This document shows, one piece after another, positions 22,061 to 27,923 of a stretch of DNA of 27,923 nt. The stretch's first letter is position 1. Every line of letters begins with the position of its first letter. The notes beneath the pieces are model-generated. The model searched no databases, had not been told where the DNA came from, and worked only from the letters and a program-made list of their open reading frames with translations. This stretch comes from Verrucomicrobia bacterium UBA740. Lineage in GTDB: Bacteria; Verrucomicrobiota; Kiritimatiellia; RFP12; UBA1067. The DNA is taken from positions 1-27,923 of the forward strand of contig DBKW01000040.1 of NCBI GenBank assembly GCA_002298665.1, read 5' to 3'. The translations under genes were made by a program, and so were the position numbers.

Positions 22061-23650
22061 ATGAAAATTGTGGATTGCGACTACTTTATCGTCGGTTCCG
22101 GCATAGCCGGGCTTATCTCCGCCCTCCAGCTCGCGGATAAAGGCAAAGTCGTCCTTGTCACGAAAGAACGCCTGAAGGATTGCAATTCCAATTATGCCCA
22201 GGGCGGCATCTGTTGCGTGATGGATCCGGCCGACTCGTTCGACAAGCATGTGAAAGACACCATGATTGCCGGCGCCTGGCTGGGCAAAGAGGACGTCGTG
22301 CGCGAAATCTGCGAGCATGCGCCCGAGGGAATCCGCTATCTGATAGACTGCGGCGTCAAATTCGCGAAGAAGAAAGACGGTTCGTGGGACTTGACGCGCG
22401 AGGGCGGACACTGCGAGCGCCGCATTTTCCATGCGGGGGACATCACGGGGGAGAAGTGCGAAGCGGCGATAATCCGCCGCGCCAAGACCTGCGGCGCCGA
22501 TCTGCGCGAACACACCATCGTGATTGATCTCATCATGTCCAAGCGCATCGGTATCAAGGGCGAGAACCGCTGCCTGGGCGCCTACGTGATGGACAAGGTT
22601 TCCGGCGAAATCTACGCGATCCGCTCGCCCAACACGATATTGGCGACGGGCGGCTGCGGCAAGGTCTACTTGTACACCTGCAACCCCGACACGGCGACGG
22701 GCGACGGCATAGCGCTCGCCTGGCGGGCGGGCGCGGCGATCGAGAACATGGAATTCATCCAGTTCCACCCGACCTGCCTGTTCCATCCGCAGGCGAAACG
22801 CTTCCTGATTTCCGAAGCCGTCCGCGGCGAAGGCGCCGTTCTCGTCGACAAGAACGGAAATGAATTCATGCAGAAATACGATGTGCGCGGTTCGCTCGCG
22901 CCGCGCGACATCGTCGCGCGCTCGATCGACTCCGAGATGAAGCGCACCGGAGACGACTGCATGTACCTCGACATCCGTTCGAAAGGGCGCGCCTATCTGA
23001 TGAACCGGTTCCCGAACATCTACCACAAGTGCATGGAGTTCGGCATCGACATGGCCAAGGACCTCATCCCGATCGTCCCCGCCGCCCATTACACCTGCGG
23101 CGGCATCCAGGCGACGACCGACGGGCGCACGTCCATCCCCGGGCTTTCGGCCGTCGGCGAATGTGCGTCGACCGGGCTCCACGGCGCCAACCGTCTGGCG
23201 TCCAATTCGCTGATGGAAGCGCTCGTCTGCGCACACCTGACCGCGAAACGCCTCGGGGCGCATCCGGATAGATTCCGCGCCGCGCCTCCCGCCATACCCG
23301 CCTGGCGCATCGGCAACGCCGTTCCGCCGGACGAAGCCGTCCTCGTGGCGCACATGTGGGACGAGATCCGCCGCCTCATGTGGGACTATGTCGGCATCGT
23401 GCGGACGAACAAGCGCCTCGCGCGCGCGGCGCACCGTATCAAGACCCTGCGCCGCGAAATCCGGGAGTACTACTTCAAGTACCTCGTCACGCCCGACACG
23501 CTCGAACTGCGCAATCTGGCCGTCTGTGCGGAACTGATCGTGCGGTCCGCCCAGAAGCGCCACGAGAGCCGCGGCCTCCATTATACGCTGGACTATCCGA
23601 AGACCGCGAAGAAGGCGCGTCAGACCGTCATTCCCGGTTTTCAATATTGA
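22061..23650 (+). CDS. nadB: L-aspartate oxidase (NadB)
   Basis: This 529-residue flavoprotein oxidises L-aspartate to iminoaspartate, the first step of de novo NAD synthesis. It has the FAD-binding GSGIAG (12-17), NSNYAQGGI (42-50), the mid-section GHCERRIFHAGD, IQFHPTC (233-239), SEAVRGEGA, PRDIVAR, AHYTCGGI (342-349) and TGLHGANRLASNSLMEAL (371-388), then a helical C-terminal domain. Under anaerobic conditions fumarate can serve as acceptor in this family. A GGAAGG site precedes the ATG. The partner nadC is at 688; nadA is not in this window. It is the last gene of the run. Confidence 0.95.
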   Translation: MKIVDCDYFIVGSGIAGLISALQLADKGKVVLVTKERLKDCNSNYAQGGICCVMDPADSFDKHVKDTMIAGAWLGKEDVVREICEHAPEGIRYLIDCGVKFAKKKDGSWDLTREGGHCERRIFHAGDITGEKCEAAIIRRAKTCGADLREHTIVIDLIMSKRIGIKGENRCLGAYVMDKVSGEIYAIRSPNTILATGGCGKVYLYTCNPDTATGDGIALAWRAGAAIENMEFIQFHPTCLFHPQAKRFLISEAVRGEGAVLVDKNGNEFMQKYDVRGSLAPRDIVARSIDSEMKRTGDDCMYLDIRSKGRAYLMNRFPNIYHKCMEFGIDMAKDLIPIVPAAHYTCGGIQATTDGRTSIPGLSAVGECASTGLHGANRLASNSLMEALVCAHLTAKRLGAHPDRFRAAPPAIPAWRIGNAVPPDEAVLVAHMWDEIRRLMWDYVGIVRTNKRLARAAHRIKTLRREIREYYFKYLVTPDTLELRNLAVCAELIVRSAQKRHESRGLHYTLDYPKTAKKARQTVIPGFQY

Positions 23651-23672
23651 TACGCGCCGCGGCGTCGAAATA

Positions 23673-23681
23673 TGGTATAAT
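23673..23681 (+). promoter_or_regulatory. Promoter of the cupin operon
   Basis: TATGGTATAATA contains the extended -10 box with TATAAT at 23676-23681. The only -35-like element (TTGATA, 23647-23652) is too far away. Start near 23688 is followed at once by a small hairpin (about 23690-23706, GGGC / GCCC core) and then GGAAAAGGAG as ribosome binding site. Confidence 0.75.
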
Positions 23682-23722
23682 AGTAGGCGTTGGGCCACAA
23701 GCCCGGAAAAGGAGTACGTGAC

Positions 23723-24052
23723 ATGAAAAGTGAAGTGTGGGAAAATCCCGCCGGCGGGAAAGGTAAAATGCTCATTGAGCACATTCTCGATGCGGACATT
23801 CTGAAAGACAAGAATGGTCTCTATGCGCGCGTGACTTTGCCGCCCGGGGCCGTTCTCGGTTATCATGAGCACCATGGCAACGGCGAAAGCTATTTCATTC
23901 TTTCCGGCGAAGGTGAATATGATGACAATGGCGTGAAGCGCACGGTCAAACCGGGCGATGTGACCTGGACCCCGGATGGCTCGGGACACGCCCTGAGCAA
24001 TGAAAAGGGCACGAAGGACCTTGTCTTCATCGCGCTTATCGTGAACAAGTAA
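23723..24052 (+). CDS. Small single-domain cupin protein
   Basis: This 109-residue protein is one cupin barrel. Motif 1 is GYHEHHGNGESYFILSGEG (46-64; His48, His50, Glu55 as metal ligands) and motif 2 is GDVTWTPDGSGHALSN (78-93; His89). All four metal ligands are present. Substrate unknown; such small cupins are often sugar-related isomerases or sensors. I place the start at the ATG 23723, which has AAAGGAG 7-8 nt ahead; an in-frame ATG at 23690 lies in the leader hairpin. It is first in an operon, 2 bp before dtd. Confidence 0.88.
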   Translation: MKSEVWENPAGGKGKMLIEHILDADILKDKNGLYARVTLPPGAVLGYHEHHGNGESYFILSGEGEYDDNGVKRTVKPGDVTWTPDGSGHALSNEKGTKDLVFIALIVNK

Positions 24053-24054
24053 GA

Positions 24055-24498
24055 GTGAAGGTTTGGCTCCAGCGAGTGACGGAGGCGTCCGTTGAAATCG
24101 ACGGCGCCTCTGTCGCGCAAATAGGCACGGGCTACTTGGCTCTGCTCGGTGTGGGTGTAGGCGATACGCCTTCCGCCGCGGAAGCGCTGGCGGCCCGTGC
24201 CGTCCATTTGCGCGTCTTCGAGGACGAGAGCGGGAAGATCAACAAGTCCGTTCAGGATGTGGCGGGCGAGATTCTCGTTGTTTCGCAATTCACGCTCTAT
24301 GCGGATACCGCCCATGGAAGGCGTCCGGGCTTTTCGAATGCGGCGCGTCCCGAAGTGGCGGAACCGCTCTATGAACATTTCGTCGCCTGCCTGCGCCGCT
24401 TGCTGGGTCCGTCGCGCGTGCAAACAGGCCGCTTCGGCGCGTACATGAAAGTGCGGCTGCTGAATGACGGACCGTTCTCCGTCGAACTGCTGGCCTAG
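24055..24498 (+). CDS. dtd: D-aminoacyl-tRNA deacylase (Dtd)
   Basis: This 147-residue enzyme removes D-amino acids (and mischarged glycine) from tRNA. It begins at a GTG, 2 bp after the cupin stop. It has the SQFTLYAD motif (77-84), the GKINKSVQDV segment, TGRFGAYMKV and the cross-subunit Gly-cisPro motif in NDGPFS (137-142; the family more often has NDGPVT). Length is normal. No separate strong ribosome binding site is seen, so it may be coupled to the cupin. Confidence 0.95.
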   Translation: MKVWLQRVTEASVEIDGASVAQIGTGYLALLGVGVGDTPSAAEALAARAVHLRVFEDESGKINKSVQDVAGEILVVSQFTLYADTAHGRRPGFSNAARPEVAEPLYEHFVACLRRLLGPSRVQTGRFGAYMKVRLLNDGPFSVELLA

Positions 24499-24526
24499 GA
24501 AAACCGGCACCGGGAAAGGGTTTCAT

Positions 24527-24814
24527 ATGGATGTCCATCAAATATCGGCGATTCTCGAACTCGCCATGCTGGTGGCCTTCGGCTTCTCGTGGCCGTTCGC
24601 CATCTTGCGAACCTACCGCGCCAAACGCGTGGACGGCAAATCCCCGCATTTCATGATGATCGTCATTTGCGGCTATTTCTTCGGTATCGCCGCCCATGTG
24701 ATAGAAGGCACGAAATTGTGGCTTTGCTTTGTCTATATGCTGGACATCTCACTCGTCTCGACCGATCTCGCGCTTTACTTCCATTATCTGCGGAAGAACC
24801 GCAAAGAGGCATGA
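24527..24814 (+). CDS. Small 3-helix membrane protein, PQ-loop-like
   Basis: This 95-residue protein has three predicted membrane helices (about 8-28, 41-58, 64-86). The segment FSWPFAILRTYRAKRVDGKS at the end of helix 1 resembles the PQ-loop/SemiSWEET signature (proline, then a basic loop, then Gly/Lys-Ser before the next helix), with Trp-Pro at the place of Pro-Gln. SemiSWEETs are sugar transporters that work as dimers, but transport here is only an inference. AAAGG lies ahead of the ATG at 24527. The stop overlaps the next gene's ATG. Confidence 0.65.
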   Translation: MDVHQISAILELAMLVAFGFSWPFAILRTYRAKRVDGKSPHFMMIVICGYFFGIAAHVIEGTKLWLCFVYMLDISLVSTDLALYFHYLRKNRKEA

Positions 24815-25212
24815 TTTCCCCCGAGACCATCGCGCGCATACGCGCCCTCATGGTAGAGGCGTCCGTCTACGAGGAGGACCTGCGGGAGTCGTTCATTCTC
24901 GGAGGCGGTCCGGGCGGACAGAAAACAAACAAAACCTCCAGCGTCGTGCGCCTGCTGCACGAACCGAGCGGACTGGCCGTGCGGTACGGGGAGACGCGCA
25001 GCCGCGAAACCAACCGGTGGCTGGCGCGCCGGATGCTGGCCGAGGCCATTCTTGCGCGCGAACAGGGGCGCAAGTCGGCCGCCCAGCAGGAACGCGAGAA
25101 GAAGCGTCGTCAGAAACGCCGCCGTTCGCGCCGGCAGAAGCAACACATGCTCGCCGACAAGCGCGCCCACTCGGAGAAGAAGGCGAACCGCCGCCCCGTA
25201 AAAGACGATTGA
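24811..25212 (+). CDS. GGQ-domain release factor-like protein (ArfB/MTRFR type)
   Basis: This 133-residue protein contains only the catalytic domain of class I release factors: GGGPGGQKTNKTSS (31-44) with the GGQ that triggers peptidyl-tRNA hydrolysis. A Lys/Arg-rich tail (about 85-128) follows. There is no stop-codon recognition domain. Factors of this kind (bacterial ArfB, mitochondrial ICT1 and MTRFR/C12orf65) rescue stalled ribosomes. The sequence following GGQ and the RSxETNRxLAR segment resemble MTRFR more than ArfB. The start overlaps the preceding stop (ATGA). It converges on the SNF2 gene with 27 bp between. Confidence 0.85.
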   Translation: MISPETIARIRALMVEASVYEEDLRESFILGGGPGGQKTNKTSSVVRLLHEPSGLAVRYGETRSRETNRWLARRMLAEAILAREQGRKSAAQQEREKKRRQKRRRSRRQKQHMLADKRAHSEKKANRRPVKDD

Positions 25213-25239
25213 AGCCTTCCGTCCTCGGCGCCTGCCGCG

Positions 25240-27780
25240 TCAGGAAAGAAGTTCCTTCAAATCCGCCGCGGTGAGCTTTTCCATGACGGCCGCGTCCGTG
25301 GTGGAAATGGTGGCGGCGATAATCGCCTGCTTGCGGCGCTGCAGGGCGAGCACTTTCTCCTCTATCGTGTGCGAGGCGATCATCTTGATGGCGTAGACCG
25401 TTTTCTTCTGTCCGATACGGTGCGCGCGGTCCGTGGCCTGGTCTTCGACGGCGGGATTCCACCACGGATCGTAGTGGATGACCATGTCCGCACCCGTCAA
25501 ATTGAGTCCGGTTCCGCCCGCCATGAGGGAAATGAGGAAGACGGGGATGTCCGCGCTGCGGTTGAAGCGGTTGCACTCCCCCAGCCGGTCTCTTGTCGCC
25601 CCGTCCAGATAGCAGAACTTGATGTTCAGCTTCTGCAAATCGGCCGCAATGAGCCGAAGCATGCCCACGAATTGCGAGAAGACGAGGATCTTGTGTCCGC
25701 CCTCGATGGCCGCCAGCAGTTGTTCGCGGAAAGCGTCCTGTTTGCCGCGGGAGGCGATTTGGCGCAGTTTCATGAGCAGCGAAAGGAGTTCGAATTTGGA
25801 TTTGGCGAATCCCTTGGCTTTCACCAGCTCACCCGCCTGTTGGCGCGTCTTCGCGAGCGCCGCCACGTATTCGCGTTGTCCGTCTTCGCTGAGCGGACAG
25901 TACGAGACCTTGATGATCTTGTCGGGCAGTTCCTTGGCTACGGACTTCTTGAGCCGGCGCAGGATGAACGGGTGGAGTTTGCGCTTGAGGCACGCTTGCG
26001 CCTCTTCGCCGCCTGTTCCGCCCGCGGCGATGGGCTCCTCGAAATGCAGGCGGAAGGTTTCGTAGTCCCCCAGATAGCCCGGCATGAGAAAGTCGAAAAT
26101 GCTCCACACATCGGCGACGGAATTCTCGATCGGCGTGCCCGTCAGGACCAGGCGGCGTTCGCTTTGGATCTGCTTGACCGCGCGCGAACTCTTGGTCTGG
26201 CGGTTTTTGATATGCTGGGCCTCGTCCAGCACGACGGCGGAGAAGACGGTCTCCGCGTAGGCGGTGTCCAGGTCGCGCTGCAGAAGACCGTACGAGGTGA
26301 TCACGAGGTCGGCGGAAGGAATGAGCGGAAAGGACTTCTCGCGGTCGGGTCCGGCGACGACGAGGACTTTCATGTCCGGAATGAACTTGTGCGCTTCCGC
26401 CTCCCAGTTGCGCAGAAGGGAGGTCGGGCAGACGACGAGCGCCGGACGCTTGCCTGTCCCCGACGCGCGCGGCAGCGAGAGCCAGGTGAGCGTCTGCAGC
26501 GTCTTGCCCAGGCCCATTTCGTCCGCGAGGAGTCCGCCCAGCCCCGATTCCTCAAGAAATCGCATCCAGTAGACGCCCTCTTTCTGGTAGGGACGCAGGA
26601 TCTTGTCGAGCGGACCGAGCGCGACGGGCTCGAACTTGGCGGCGTTCGCCCGGTTGTGCAGCGCGGCGTTTTTCCGCCAGAGCTGCGCCCGCTCATCGTC
26701 GAGTTCGACGTCCAGGGCGTCCAGCGAGGCCTTGACGTACGCGGCATGCACGCCCGGCACGCGGAACCAGCCCGCCGGGGCGCCGTTCTGCCGCGGGGCG
26801 CAGTCCGAGAAGACCGCGTGCATCTCTTGGATGGCGACATTGTCCAGAAGAATGACCTGTCCGTCCCGGAGAATGTAGCCGTCGCCGCGGTTGAGGGCGG
26901 CCTGGACTTCCGCCGGCGGCACGTTTTGCCCCATCGCGTCGAAGGTGTAGGCGATGTCGAAGTCGCCTTTGGGGGCGTCGCGGACCGAGACCACCGGCAC
27001 GACCATGGGCATCGTATCCGTCAACTTCATCAGCCGGTCGGCGAGATCGACGCGCCACCCGAGCCGCCGCAAGGCGGGCAGGCCGGCGCCCAGGAAGTTG
27101 AGCACTTTCTGCGGATCGGTCAAGTAGAACTTCAGGTCTCCCGTGCGGTAGCCCGGCTCGAATCCGCGGCGTTTGAGTTCCTCGATGGCCGCCTGCTCGG
27201 CTTTCATGCTGCGTACGCGGCGCACGAGCGCATCGTCGGGGTCCGGGAGCCAGACCGTGCGGTCCGTCTGGACCGAGCAGGCGGGGAATTCGACTTCGCC
27301 GTAGTGCGCGTCGAGCTCGATCGCGAGGGAAGCGCGCGAACCGGCGACGAAGGCGGAAAACGCGGGCCGCATCTCCACGGGGATGAAGTTGGAGGCGTCT
27401 TCCGCCGCGGACGGCTCGTCCGGCGCCTTCCCTTTCGTCGCGGACGGCGCGGAACGTCTGGGCGGCGGGGGCGGCAGGTCGTCCATCTCCATCACCATCT
27501 GCGCGATGCCGATGGCCAGTACATGCGGGCATATCTGGCCCAGGTCGCGGTTGGTCCGGCACGGACAGTCGCTTTTCACGCGGTTGCCGGGCAGAATCTG
27601 GAAGGATACCGGCATTTCCCATCCGGTGACGAGTTGGATCTTCCCCTGCAATTCGTGCGTATCGGGATTGTAGGCGACCTGGCTGACAAGACCCTCGTTG
27701 CAGAGTGCAAGACCCTGGTTGAACGTGGGCACGCCGCCCCACGCAATAAGCATTTCTTTCGTTAAACCGCATTTGACCAT
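25240..27780 (-). CDS. SWIM-SNF2 family helicase
   Basis: This 846-residue DEAD-like ATPase has an N-terminal SWIM zinc finger (C72, C74, C84, H86) and a ~300-residue middle region of unknown role. The SNF2 motor follows: LADEMGLGKT (418-427, Lys426), LDEAQHIK (518-525), LTGTP (546-550), then the helicase C half ending in QATDRAHRIGQ (781-791). It probably remodels or translocates on double-stranded DNA. The ATG at 27780 was chosen because the promoter -10 box is only 8 bp upstream; longer in-frame versions would run through the promoter. No ribosome binding site is present, so the message looks leaderless. This is the only protein-coding gene I call on the minus strand. Confidence 0.92.
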   Translation of the reverse strand: MVKCGLTKEMLIAWGGVPTFNQGLALCNEGLVSQVAYNPDTHELQGKIQLVTGWEMPVSFQILPGNRVKSDCPCRTNRDLGQICPHVLAIGIAQMVMEMDDLPPPPPRRSAPSATKGKAPDEPSAAEDASNFIPVEMRPAFSAFVAGSRASLAIELDAHYGEVEFPACSVQTDRTVWLPDPDDALVRRVRSMKAEQAAIEELKRRGFEPGYRTGDLKFYLTDPQKVLNFLGAGLPALRRLGWRVDLADRLMKLTDTMPMVVPVVSVRDAPKGDFDIAYTFDAMGQNVPPAEVQAALNRGDGYILRDGQVILLDNVAIQEMHAVFSDCAPRQNGAPAGWFRVPGVHAAYVKASLDALDVELDDERAQLWRKNAALHNRANAAKFEPVALGPLDKILRPYQKEGVYWMRFLEESGLGGLLADEMGLGKTLQTLTWLSLPRASGTGKRPALVVCPTSLLRNWEAEAHKFIPDMKVLVVAGPDREKSFPLIPSADLVITSYGLLQRDLDTAYAETVFSAVVLDEAQHIKNRQTKSSRAVKQIQSERRLVLTGTPIENSVADVWSIFDFLMPGYLGDYETFRLHFEEPIAAGGTGGEEAQACLKRKLHPFILRRLKKSVAKELPDKIIKVSYCPLSEDGQREYVAALAKTRQQAGELVKAKGFAKSKFELLSLLMKLRQIASRGKQDAFREQLLAAIEGGHKILVFSQFVGMLRLIAADLQKLNIKFCYLDGATRDRLGECNRFNRSADIPVFLISLMAGGTGLNLTGADMVIHYDPWWNPAVEDQATDRAHRIGQKKTVYAIKMIASHTIEEKVLALQRRKQAIIAATISTTDAAVMEKLTAADLKELLS

Positions 27781-27788
27781 AGGGGATA

Positions 27789-27817
27789 AGTATACCATCT
27801 TTTGCCTTCTGCGACAA
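27789..27817 (-). promoter_or_regulatory. Promoter of the SNF2 gene (leaderless start)
   Basis: On the minus strand, TTGTCG (27812-27817), a 17-bp spacer and TATACT (27789-27794) preceded by TGG. The predicted start near 27782 lies within about 2 nt of the ATG at 27780. Confidence 0.75.
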
Positions 27818-27882
27818 CCCCCGCCGGACGGGTGCCTCCCCAAAATTTCCATGTGCCCGGTCCAAAAGTAGACGAAGCGGAC

Positions 27883-27918
27883 GTTCCGGCGCAACGGGGT
27901 GGCGGTTCCGGCGCAACG
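27883..27918. repeat. 22-bp-period direct repeat at right edge
   Basis: GTTCCGGCGCAACG occurs at 27883-27896 and again at 27905-27918, a period of exactly 22 bp. It may continue beyond the window. It matches the minus-strand form of the repeat at 4786-4838 at about 16 of 22 positions. Confidence 0.75.
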
Positions 27919-27923
27919 CCATC

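Noticed and set aside
24811..25212. Fragment of prfA or prfB
   Set aside because: The gene has its own coupled start, a complete GGQ domain and the characteristic basic tail, so it is a whole rescue factor and not a remnant.
25213..25239. Bidirectional terminator between the convergent genes
   Set aside because: The 27-bp gap has no T-run on either strand and only weak pairing.
25369..27765. 798-residue + strand open frame opposite the SNF2 gene
   Set aside because: The minus-strand frame carries all SNF2 motifs in order; the + frame is a low-complexity Arg/Glu/Asp/Gly shadow.
1..27923. Prophage, integrative element, toxin-antitoxin or defence island
   Set aside because: No integrase, transposase, restriction, Cas, toxin or phage genes are seen; the SNF2 protein stands alone without DISARM-like partners.

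Overview
The window is a 27.9 kb piece of a GC-rich bacterial chromosome that is densely coded, almost all on the + strand. It carries mostly housekeeping genes and no phage, plasmid or insertion-sequence genes. The encoded set includes LL-diaminopimelate aminotransferase (DapL), a large multi-pseudopilin cluster, a secretin, a ThiH-type oxygen-sensitive thiamine route and a cobalamin-type radical SAM enzyme. That mix fits an anaerobic member of the Planctomycetes-Verrucomicrobia-Chlamydiae group, possibly Verrucomicrobiota/Kiritimatiellota/Lentisphaerota. This placement is an inference from gene content, because no rRNA gene is present.

Layout. Positions 1-448 hold no convincing gene; they contain dispersed repeat units with tetraloop hairpins and, at the end, a promoter. 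Operon 1 (449-4844) encodes a small membrane protein, NadC, CoaX, a lipoprotein, a secreted serine hydrolase and a histidine phosphatase. Operon 2 (4959-9631) encodes the pseudopilins GspG-H-I-J-K and an RluD-type pseudouridine synthase, behind a structured leader. A tRNA-Cys gene (minus strand) follows with its own promoter and terminator. Next comes about 590 bp without genes, containing a 22-bp-period palindromic tandem array. Operon 3 (10330-13763) is a TPP riboswitch followed by thiS-thiF-thiG-thiH-thiE. A monocistronic class II aldolase gene (13934-14932) follows. Operon 4 (15029-23650) is a tightly packed run: purM, a phosphoribosyltransferase, a secretin, a DUF481-like outer-membrane barrel, a B12-type radical SAM protein, dapL and nadB. 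Operon 5 (23723-25212) encodes a cupin, Dtd, a small PQ-loop-like membrane protein and a codon-independent GGQ release factor. A minus-strand SWIM-SNF2 helicase gene (25240-27780) converges on it, and the right edge carries another 22-bp repeat.

How the parts connect. NadB and NadC are two steps of de novo NAD synthesis, placed at opposite ends of the window; NadA is not here. The pseudopilins and the secretin are parts of a type II secretion-like machine split over two operons, with no ATPase, platform protein or prepilin peptidase in the window. The thi operon makes the thiazole and couples it to the pyrimidine, under visible TPP control.

Notable non-coding structure. Nearly every promoter carries the same extended -10 box (TGGTATAAT). 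Two genes appear to be transcribed leaderless, from their own ATG. The leadered mRNAs have a hairpin close to the 5' end. Three loci carry tandem repeats of exactly 22 bp period, two of which look like the same family. None of these amounts to a clear new defence or mobile system; the repeat families, the leaderless promoters and the variant radical SAM motif are the most worthwhile leads.
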